DNA from: Ekhidna sp.
GTDB taxonomy: Bacteria; Bacteroidota; Bacteroidia; Cytophagales; Cyclobacteriaceae
NCBI GenBank assembly: GCA_013214445.1
Contig: JABSPG010000011.1
Location: forward strand, 10,311-28,160
Reading direction: 5' to 3'
Length of the DNA: 17,850 bases
Shown here: positions 13,274 to 17,850 of the stretch, one piece after another
Numbering within the stretch: position 1 is the stretch's first letter
Layout of the letters: each line of letters starts with the position of its first letter
Position numbers and translations under genes: made by a program
Notes under the pieces: model-generated
The model's database searches: none
The model's input: the letters and a program-made list of their open reading frames with translations, nothing else
Told to the model about the DNA's origin: nothing

Positions 13274-13720
13274 ATGACTACTCAATCAATTGATTATGGT
13301 TCTGATCAACATATCAGTGACCTTGTAAAGGCTGTTCGCCAAACACTACCTATTATGCGTAAAGGCTCCAAGGGTAGTAAAACAGAAGTTTCTTGGCGTA
13401 GAGAGAATAGGGGTCATTGGGCTACAACATATGATGGTAAACGGGTCTCTCCATACGATAAAACGGCCACATGTTTCTGTCTTGAAGGACTAATTGCACG
13501 TCATTTACCTAAGACTTCTCAAACTGATGACATGGGTGAAATGACAGTCTACATATGTCAACCTCTGTTGTATCCTTTCAAGAGTGATACACCTTTGAAA
13601 CATCTCTATGACGTCAACGACAGGGAAGACCATAACGGCTATCTTTTCAGTGATATTGATATTATCGATGGTCTAGAACAATGGTTACTAGAGAATCAAC
13701 ACAAAGAAATTGAGGACTAA
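13274..13720 (+). CDS. Hypothetical phage protein (first rightward gene)
   Basis: 148 residues, soluble, charged. It contains WRRENRGHWATTYDGK and then DKTATCFCLEGLIARHLPK. A Trp...G...A..xCLxGLI pattern of this sort is seen in small phage proteins of the DUF6197 kind, but the match is weak and no function follows. The C-terminal part (DIDIIDGLEQWLLENQ) is helical. AAAGGT lies eight bases before the ATG, and a TTGTTGAC promoter ends about 45 bases upstream. As the first gene of the rightward module it is probably expressed early. Confidence 0.7.
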   Translation: MTTQSIDYGSDQHISDLVKAVRQTLPIMRKGSKGSKTEVSWRRENRGHWATTYDGKRVSPYDKTATCFCLEGLIARHLPKTSQTDDMGEMTVYICQPLLYPFKSDTPLKHLYDVNDREDHNGYLFSDIDIIDGLEQWLLENQHKEIED

Positions 13721-13730
13721 TCGAAAATAA

Positions 13731-13762
13731 TTGTTGACACCACAAACACCAAGGTCTAAGTA
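13731..13762 (+). promoter_or_regulatory. Rightward promoter, TTGTTGAC class
   Basis: TTGTTGACAC (TTGACA at 13734-13739), 17-base spacer, TAAGTA at 13757-13762. It lies in the 90-base gap between two rightward genes. The ten-base word is identical to the one at 13196. Confidence 0.48.
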
Positions 13763-13810
13763 AGTAACATAGTCGAAGTTAACCATCACACAAAAAGGAA
13801 CACCTAACCG

Positions 13811-14254
13811 ATGGCTACTAATAATCAAACTGTAAGCGCATGGGCTTCACGTCGAGCACGTCCAATGTCTAACTCCAACGGGACTATCTCCCACGATACA
13901 CGGGTGCTGTATTCATACGGTCAGCATTATCCGGCTGCTATCCATGGACCCGATGGGGTTGTGTTTTTCAATAGTGATACGTATTCACCAACTACTGCAA
14001 GGCACGTTTCAACGGCTCGTTCTTCTGTACGTCCCACAGTGTCTATTGAAATTCCTACGGAATTGATGCAACGGGTTGTCTGTGGTGATTTACTATCAGA
14101 CATTCGGGATGACGTTCTAGCTATCTATCGTTCGCGTATTGTTGAGGCGGAGAATAAGCTCGCCCGTTGTCGTTCTAAATTCATGGAACAAGTGTGGACC
14201 TATGAACTAGGTGAGCTGCAAAAAGTTGTTGACTACTTGGAGGACATGAGCTAA
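13811..14254 (+). CDS. DUF8033-like phage protein
   Basis: 147 residues. Residues about 30-70 carry TRVLYSYGQHYPAAIHGPDG, VVFFNSDTYSPTTARHVS, a pattern (SYG.h.pia...., then YS.TT..H) that recurs in phage and archaeal proteins of unknown function, which I recall as the DUF8033 domain. The rest (ELMQRVVCGDLLSDIRDDVL and a helical end with EAENKLARCRSKFMEQ) is specific to this protein. AAGGA is 11 bases before the ATG, a slightly long spacing. It has its own TTGTTGAC promoter upstream, and its 3' end contains the -35 of the next one. Function unknown. Confidence 0.72.
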   Translation: MATNNQTVSAWASRRARPMSNSNGTISHDTRVLYSYGQHYPAAIHGPDGVVFFNSDTYSPTTARHVSTARSSVRPTVSIEIPTELMQRVVCGDLLSDIRDDVLAIYRSRIVEAENKLARCRSKFMEQVWTYELGELQKVVDYLEDMS

Positions 14255-14257
14255 AGA
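14226..14257 (+). promoter_or_regulatory. Promoter candidate for the structured RNA / GP88 unit
   Basis: TTGTTGACT (TTGACT at 14229-14234) inside the 3' end of the upstream gene, 17-base spacer, TAAAGA at 14252-14257. The predicted start, about 14264, is the first base of the first long hairpin downstream. Confidence 0.45.
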
Positions 14258-14263
14258 ATACGA

Positions 14264-14478
14264 ATAACACACCAAGGGTACTAAATCATTGCAAGGTGCG
14301 TCGTGGTGTGTTGTAGCTAAATGGGAAATATCGTTCTAGTAAAATAAAAGACGGAAATTGTAGATTAATCCGCGCCCATTTAGTTCTAATGCCAGTAGAT
14401 AGGTTGTAGTTTGTAATTATCCCTAGTATATGTAGGGTTCCTATCTACTGTTCTAGTCCAACTCTAACCAAGAGAGTT
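14264..14478 (+). ncRNA. Candidate structured RNA or leader before the GP88 gene
   Basis: Three long hairpins and a small one fill the gap between two genes. H1: 14264-14274 with 14304-14314 (11 bp, nine of them the perfect AACACACCA / TGGTGTGTT). H2 begins at the next base: 14315-14325 with 14375-14385 (11 bp, core CTAAATGGG / CCCATTTAG), with an inner stem 14331-14335 / 14350-14354. H3: 14393-14403 with 14440-14450 (perfect 11 bp, CAGTAGATAGG / CCTATCTACTG), with an inner CCCTA / TAGGG at 14421-14437. H4: 14460-14465 with 14473-14478 (AACTCT / AGAGTT), just before the GTG start and covering the purine-rich ribosome binding region. No T-run follows, so it is not a simple terminator. It does not look like a tRNA, a group I intron or a riboswitch class I know. 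It could be a leader controlling GP88 or a free small RNA. Confidence 0.6.
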
Positions 14479-14482
14479 CACC

Positions 14483-15172
14483 GTGAAACTTCTATCTATC
14501 GAAACTGACGCTAAGACAAGCAAAAACTCTAAATATGGTTATCTAACAGGTATTCTTTACCTTGCACCATACACAGTAAGCGGCACTAATGTTTGTCCAA
14601 TGGCAGAAAAGGCACAATGTTTTAAACCGTGTCTATATTCCGCTGGGCATGGTGCTATGAATTCAGTTCAACAAGCCAGAATTAACCGGACAAACTTTCT
14701 TTATAATGATCGTCAGGGGTTTATCTCCCAGTTACTATCAGAAATTCGGGCCTTGGATCGTAAAGCTTTTAGACTTGGATTGAAAGCAGCTGTAAGATTG
14801 AACGGGACTAGCGATGTTCCATGGCACACAAAACCATTCGGGTCTATCCCTCAACAAATTCAACATGTATGTCCTGACGTAATGTTCTATGACTATACAA
14901 AAACACATAAGGCTTTCAGTAAGTTACCTAGTAACTATTATGTGCTGTGGTCGTATTCAAGTGCGCCAGAATATCTAGCTCATGGTCAACCCAATGATAT
15001 GAATTGGTCTGTTGTGTTTGACGGTGCATTACCTAAAAATTTCATGGGACGAAAAGTTATCGATGGTGACAAACATGACTTGCGTTTTCTTGATCCACAT
15101 GCTGTAGTGGTAGGACTAAAAGCAAAAGGAAAAGCTAAGGGAAGTAGTAGCCCTCTAGTTGTAACAACATAG
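14483..15172 (+). CDS. GP88-family phage protein
   Basis: 229 residues from a GTG start. The protein follows the family named after mycobacteriophage gene product 88: KYGYLTGILYLAP, a cysteine cluster with Cys38, Cys46 and Cys50 (NVCPMAEKAQCFKPC, then LYSAGHG), QQARINRTNFLYNDRQGF, KAAVRLNGTSDVPW at 102-114, FYDYTKTHKA at 135-144 and DGDKHDLRFLDP near 194-205. The alternation of strands and helices suggests a barrel fold, and the three cysteines could bind metal, but the biochemical role of the family is unknown to me. The ribosome binding region AAGAGAG lies in a small hairpin, at the end of a strongly structured 5' region, so translation may be controlled. The gene's TAG overlaps the ribosome binding site of the next one. 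Confidence 0.82.
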   Translation: MKLLSIETDAKTSKNSKYGYLTGILYLAPYTVSGTNVCPMAEKAQCFKPCLYSAGHGAMNSVQQARINRTNFLYNDRQGFISQLLSEIRALDRKAFRLGLKAAVRLNGTSDVPWHTKPFGSIPQQIQHVCPDVMFYDYTKTHKAFSKLPSNYYVLWSYSSAPEYLAHGQPNDMNWSVVFDGALPKNFMGRKVIDGDKHDLRFLDPHAVVVGLKAKGKAKGSSSPLVVTT

Positions 15173-15183
15173 GAGAAAATAAA

Positions 15184-15453
15184 ATGAAAACTCTTGAACA
15201 AAAAGTAGCAGACCTCGTAGAAATTGTTGACGTACAACAATAAACAATCAACACGATTTTAAAAATCTGCGAGAAACTTATCGAGAAAACGGATGTAACT
15301 CGTAAAGATATTACAACTTTAGACTTAGCTATTGAACTAACGCTAGACGTGATTGACACACGCATTGACAAACTGGAAGAAAAGGTGCTCCGTGACCGAG
15401 CCGCAGAAGATTTATCGCTACCTAAGACAGACAGTAGGGTTGACACCCTTTAA
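15184..15453 (+). pseudogene. Coiled-coil protein gene interrupted by an in-frame TAA
   Basis: From ATG 15184 (AGGAG eight bases upstream) the frame reads MKTLEQKVADLVEIVDVQQ, meets TAA at 15241-15243, and then stays open for 69 more codons to TAA at 15451-15453. The part after the stop (TINTILKICEKLIEKTD, DLAIELTLDVIDTRIDKLEEK) continues the same hydrophobic heptad pattern, so the two parts look like one 89-codon gene. The surrounding codons are CAA CAA TAA ACA, so one C-to-T change from CAA (Gln) explains it. TAA is a normal stop in many other genes here, so reassignment is unlikely. Options are a recent nonsense mutation, a sequencing error, or translational readthrough. The last 62 bases overlap the next gene. 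Confidence 0.62.
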
Positions 15454-15535
15454 CGCTAGGTCTCTACTGCAACAAATGCTCACCAATCCTAGGTCTAACC
15501 AACACTTGTTCAGGGGAATTAAAGGGGTTATCTAG
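15392..15535 (+). CDS. Small helical protein, function unknown
   Basis: 47 residues from GTG at 15392: MTEPQKIYRYLRQTVGLTP, then FNARSLLQQMLTNPRSNQH. The GTG is preceded by AAAAGG at six bases, so initiation is plausible. A longer reading from TTG 15353 has no ribosome binding site. It overlaps the end of the interrupted coiled-coil gene in another frame by 62 bases. It is basic and probably helical; no family is recognised. Confidence 0.55.
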   Translation: MTEPQKIYRYLRQTVGLTPFNARSLLQQMLTNPRSNQHLFRGIKGVI

Positions 15536-15538
15536 AAA

Positions 15539-15721
15539 ATGCAAATGTCTCTTCAAGATAGAGTTTATTTAGCGGGTGAATTTTATATGACTATGGACCC
15601 TGAGTATGATGCATCTGCTGTTTCTGACAAAATTGTCCATGGTGCACTATCGGAGCTTGTAAAAATTCTTGAAGAAGAGAAACCACTCGATGTTACGAAA
15701 TTTATAAGGAATCTTCTATGA
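15539..15721 (+). CDS. Small acidic protein, function unknown
   Basis: 60 residues: MQMSLQDRVYLAGEFYMTMD and then SAVSDKIVHGALSELVKIL. It is acidic and mostly helical, with no recognised family. It starts three bases after the preceding stop and overlaps the next gene by four bases (ATGA), so it is part of a translationally coupled run. AAAGGGG lies 11 bases before the first ATG, a slightly long spacing. Confidence 0.6.
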   Translation: MQMSLQDRVYLAGEFYMTMDPEYDASAVSDKIVHGALSELVKILEEEKPLDVTKFIRNLL

Positions 15722-16068
15722 CTGAACGGGAAACTTTTCTCCTATCTCTCCTAGGTATCACTGAGGAGGCTGTGCCTCGGTATAGGGATATTTACATTGA
15801 CGAGGGCAATCTTGTTTTGCATACTCGTACTGGCGGAGGTAACAGAGCTGCTTACGAAAATATCCATAGTTGGAAACGTGAATGTAGTTGGATGGTTGAC
15901 GATGAAGAACCTAGTGGCTCTTGGAATGAAGACCTAAGGAACCTTCCCGGATTTCTTTATGACCGTGATGATGAGTATGATCCTACATATGCAGATTTCT
16001 ACTACGAATTAACTGACGAACAGAAACAAAAGTGTCAAGATAAAGGATACCTAACCAGTGGAACATAA
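15718..16068 (+). CDS. Conserved phage hypothetical protein (TRTGGGNR motif)
   Basis: 116 residues. The motif LVLHTRTGGGNRAAYEN at about 32-48, a hydrophobic Pro-Gly segment (LRNLPGFLYDRDDEYD) and TYADFYYELTDEQKQK near the end form a pattern repeated in many phages: a beta hairpin with TRxGGGNR, then LxxxPxYxxDxDDxxDxTYAxFxFxxP. Its function is not known. It starts inside the stop of the previous gene and its own end overlaps the next micro-gene by 11 bases. Confidence 0.72.
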   Translation: MTERETFLLSLLGITEEAVPRYRDIYIDEGNLVLHTRTGGGNRAAYENIHSWKRECSWMVDDEEPSGSWNEDLRNLPGFLYDRDDEYDPTYADFYYELTDEQKQKCQDKGYLTSGT

Positions 16069-16144
16069 TTTACTATCAGCATGGACTTGGTCACTAACAT
16101 TGATGGTTATGTTCTACTGTTCCTTAGTGATCTTTGGAGGATAG
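16058..16144 (+). CDS. 28-residue membrane micro-protein
   Basis: From GTG 16058: MEHNLLSAWTWSLTLMVMF followed by YCSLVIFGG. One hydrophobic helix fills most of it. AAAGGA is ten bases before the GTG, and the gene overlaps the end of the upstream gene, which argues for coupled translation. Its last codons, GGA GGA, serve as ribosome binding site for the next micro-gene. No family is known. Confidence 0.45.
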   Translation: MEHNLLSAWTWSLTLMVMFYCSLVIFGG

Positions 16145-16147
16145 ACT

Positions 16148-16237
16148 ATGTGGGAAGATTTATTGGCTTTTCTAATTGCAATGATCCTAATTCTATTAGT
16201 ATTTTTACCGTTTGTTGCTCATATTAATTTCAACTAA
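16148..16237 (+). CDS. 29-residue membrane micro-protein
   Basis: MWEDLLAFLIAMILILLV followed by FLPFVAHINFN. It is a single transmembrane helix with an acidic N-terminal end. GGAGG is seven bases before the ATG, an ideal initiation site, which makes real expression likely despite the length. No family is recognised; phage micro-proteins of this kind often modify the host membrane or act in lysis or exclusion, but nothing here decides it. Confidence 0.55.
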   Translation: MWEDLLAFLIAMILILLVFLPFVAHINFN

Positions 16238-16252
16238 CAAAGGAAACACCTC

Positions 16253-16477
16253 ATGATTCTTTTAGAGTATATCGCTAAACGTACAGAAAGTAATCACTGG
16301 ACTCTCTGGTATAAATCAAAAAAATCTGGTGAAGATGAATTAATTACAACTATTGGATACGTTACATCAAGCGAAGCATATAATTTCTGTAAAGGATGGA
16401 AAACAGCAACAAATAGTCTTGATAATCAGCTGCACATTAAACGTCAAGTAACTGGACCAGATTGGATCTTACTATGA
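16253..16477 (+). CDS. Small hypothetical protein
   Basis: 74 residues: EYIAKRTESNHWTLWYKSKK, then EDELITTIGYVTSSEAYNF and KGWKTATNSLDNQLHIKR. It is soluble, with a likely beta-sheet plus helix build and several aromatic residues. AAAGGA is eight bases before the ATG. Its stop overlaps the start of the next gene (ATGA). Function unknown. Confidence 0.65.
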   Translation: MILLEYIAKRTESNHWTLWYKSKKSGEDELITTIGYVTSSEAYNFCKGWKTATNSLDNQLHIKRQVTGPDWILL

Positions 16478-16761
16478 GCACTCTCCTACCGTTAATAGTC
16501 ATCACGATAATTTATGCGATTGTTTGGCGAGCTATTGGGGTTGCTAAAGAACAAATTACACGATTAAATATCAGGGTTTTCAATCTTTGCGAGGTGAATG
16601 CTGAAGATTTAACGACGGTGTATAAAGTATTTTGGCCGATTCTCGTCCTCTGGTCGCCTATTATCATTACACTTTGGTTAGCAAACGGGATGATCACAAA
16701 GGTGAGTACGTATCTAGGAACCATTATTAAACATCTTCTAGAGCCTAGCACAGAGGATTGA
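16474..16761 (+). CDS. Two-helix membrane protein, paralogue of the next gene
   Basis: 95 residues from ATG 16474, which overlaps the previous stop by four bases; the frame is open to an earlier TTG at 16462 that has no ribosome binding site. There is a transmembrane segment at about 4-20 (LLPLIVITIIYAIVW) and a second at about 54-75 (KVFWPILVLWSPIIITLWLA), joined by a charged loop (QITRLNIRVFNLCEVNAED), and an acidic C-terminus. The next gene has the same layout and shared positions (VF, ED, WP..VL..P.II, IIK), so the pair arose by duplication. Location: host inner membrane; role unknown. Confidence 0.65.
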   Translation: MSTLLPLIVITIIYAIVWRAIGVAKEQITRLNIRVFNLCEVNAEDLTTVYKVFWPILVLWSPIIITLWLANGMITKVSTYLGTIIKHLLEPSTED

Positions 16762-16765
16762 TATA

Positions 16766-17056
16766 GTGATTATAACTACCAGTGTTATTCTATTCACGTG
16801 GGTTTTTATCATTGGCTTGCGTGGCATTTTGAAGAATGGAGATAAACTCGTAGATGTCTTCAAAAATTCACTCGGATTACACCCGGAAGATTCTTCAGTT
16901 CTCGTACTCTTATTGGGTATTCTATGGCCTTTGTGGGTGCTGTTTCTTCCTTTTATTATCCTCGGATGGTGTCTCTATAAGACAACGGATACATTTAGTG
17001 ATAAGTTAAGTTACGGTATCAGTAAGATAATCAAGCGGATGGCGAAAAAGGACTAG
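16766..17056 (+). CDS. Two-helix membrane protein, paralogue of the previous gene
   Basis: 96 residues from GTG 16766 (GAGG nine bases upstream). There is a transmembrane segment at about 3-20 (ITTSVILFTWVFIIGL), a loop with VDVFKNSLGLHPEDSS, a second segment at about 45-70 (LLLGILWPLWVLFLPFIILG), then SKIIKRMAKKD. Length, spacing of the two membrane segments and the WP..VL..P.II core match the previous gene. The C-terminus here is basic rather than acidic. Four bases separate the two genes, so they are co-translated and may work as a pair. Confidence 0.65.
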   Translation: MIITTSVILFTWVFIIGLRGILKNGDKLVDVFKNSLGLHPEDSSVLVLLLGILWPLWVLFLPFIILGWCLYKTTDTFSDKLSYGISKIIKRMAKKD

Positions 17057-17060
17057 CTTT

Positions 17061-17117
17061 ATGTTTTGGATTACACCGTTTTCACTTCTTACAACAGCAC
17101 ATTACGATACACAATAG
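17061..17117 (+). CDS. Possible 18-residue peptide
   Basis: MFWITPFSLLTTAHYDTQ. AAGGA is eight bases before the ATG and it starts four bases after the previous stop, the usual spacing here. It may be a remnant or a real leader peptide; the length allows no more. Confidence 0.3.
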   Translation: MFWITPFSLLTTAHYDTQ

Positions 17118-17134
17118 ATAATAACTTCAGTGTA

Positions 17135-17409
17135 ATGAATGAGATCAATCTACTTAAAGAAGAACTTGAGAAAGACAGAAACGCTCTAAATGGTTTAAGA
17201 CGGGTGTTAAGGTCTTAGCTGGTCTTTGGATACTAATCGCTTTTAGTTGGTTTATTCATTGAGCTGCTCTGTTCATCGGTGTAATTTTTCCATGGGCTTA
17301 CATAAAGAATAATCATGACAAAGGTATAATACGTGTCTGGCTTGTTAATCTAGGAGCCTTGTGGATATTCTTCCTAATCCTTGTTAATTTTATACCTATG
17401 ACGTGGTGA
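17135..17409 (+). pseudogene. Decayed or recoded membrane protein locus
   Basis: An ATG at 17135 opens a 27-residue frame (MNEINLLKEELEKDRNAL to VLRS, TAG 17216-17218). In the next frame, overlapping its end, the sequence reads KWFKTGVKVLAGLWILIAF, SWFIH, then TGA at 17260-17262, and continues open as AALFIGVIFPWAYIKNN, HDKGIIRVWLVNLGALWIFF and LILVNFIPMTW to TGA 17407-17409. The second frame has no start codon with a ribosome binding site, but codes for about three membrane helices. The simplest reading is one membrane protein gene with a frameshift near 17190-17215 and a TGG-to-TGA nonsense change. Separate micro-genes, programmed frameshifting or sequencing errors are alternatives. Confidence 0.5.
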
Positions 17410-17410
17410 T

Positions 17411-17850
17411 ATGAAAAACGTACACATAGAATTTACTATCAGACTACTGATTATTGGCTTGATCTTACTTGCAGGTCTGTCTATGTGTGCTCAACGGAAT
17501 ACTAGCCCGAGTGAAATTACTACAACCTCTAGGAGTCATATTACTAACCCTACAACTTACTTCCTAGACCCTAGTTCTGTAACGATTCCTTATGAGGAAA
17601 TTCGCGATGCAAGATATATTCGGAAACGCTCAGAGGAATCGTTACAGAACCTATTTGACGAGGCAGGTTACGTGTGGGATAATAACACTGGTCTAACCTC
17701 TAAGGAAACACCAACTAAAGAAACCCAAACTGTAACCAACAAAGAAAGTGATAAACCAATGCAAGAAAACCCTACACCTACGCTTCAAGAATCAGTTGAG
17801 AACGTACAAGTTGTACCTGATCAAGACGTACAATTTCAGGTAGTGCTCCC
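17411..17850 (+). CDS. Membrane-anchored protein, C-terminus beyond the window
   Basis: Open from ATG 17411 to the right edge, 146 complete codons. The N-terminus MKNVHIEFTIRLLIIGLILL followed by AGLSMCAQ is a signal anchor or a lipoprotein signal; the residues before Cys (Leu-Ser-Met) are not a good lipobox because Met replaces Gly or Ala at -1. A short charged helix follows (PYEEIRDARYIRKRSEES, LQNLFDEAGYVWD), then a Thr/Pro/Glu/Gln-rich, probably disordered tail (ETPTKETQTVTN, ENPTPTLQES). The ribosome binding site is weak (GGTGAT). Periplasmic or envelope location is expected; spanin-like or exclusion roles are possible without direct evidence. Confidence 0.68.
   Translation, partial: MKNVHIEFTIRLLIIGLILLAGLSMCAQRNTSPSEITTTSRSHITNPTTYFLDPSSVTIPYEEIRDARYIRKRSEESLQNLFDEAGYVWDNNTGLTSKETPTKETQTVTNKESDKPMQENPTPTLQESVENVQVVPDQDVQFQVVL

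Noticed and set aside
14264..14478. tRNA gene or group I intron as explanation of the structured segment
   Set aside because: No cloverleaf, no T-loop consensus and no intron core motifs could be found in either strand.
1..17850. CRISPR array, insertion sequence, integrase or attachment site
   Set aside because: No regularly spaced repeats, transposase or recombinase motifs, or tRNA-derived ends were seen.

Overview
The window is a piece of a tailed double-stranded DNA phage genome (Caudoviricetes), AT-rich and gene-dense. Its virion proteins look like those of podovirus-type marine or aquatic phages: a P22-like long portal with a coiled-coil tail, two small head-tail adaptors, a fibre with a collar domain, and the start of a protein opening with the motif IIPGIYKN...GRYVDGDKVRFRDG. 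The host cannot be named from the sequence. No integrase, repressor, tRNA gene or CRISPR array was found.

The left two thirds (1-10818) is a leftward (minus-strand) packaging and head module. Read in transcription order it holds the large terminase, portal, a short coiled-coil protein, a GroES-like co-chaperonin, a scaffold-like acidic coiled-coil protein, a conserved virion-associated protein, a decoration-like protein, the major capsid protein and a rho-independent terminator. Two adaptors with a short linker gene, the collar fibre and the 5' end of another virion protein follow. Genes are packed with 4-17 base overlaps or short gaps. Several genes that lack a Shine-Dalgarno sequence instead carry a -10-like box 6-7 bases before the ATG, which suggests leaderless transcripts at segment starts.

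The centre (10819-13273) is the switch region. An AT-rich spacer with repeats and a near-consensus leftward promoter precedes the large terminase. A plus-strand gene resembling DUF2158 sits between the two terminase genes like a moron. The small terminase has its own promoter and carries three copies of a GC-rich word in its 5' half, a candidate pac site. About 850 bases with no convincing gene follow, with five GTGTAC words, A-tracts, tandem repeats and a G-run.

The right third (13274-17850) is a rightward module of small, mostly uncharacterised genes, probably early or accessory. It includes a DUF8033-like gene, a GP88-family gene preceded by a strongly structured 215-base segment that may be an RNA element, and a run of very small genes. 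Many of the latter encode one or two membrane segments, including a tandem paralogous pair. Two loci here are open apart from a single in-frame stop (TAA at 15241, TGA at 17260), so they are decayed, recoded or mis-sequenced. The window ends inside a gene for a membrane-anchored protein.
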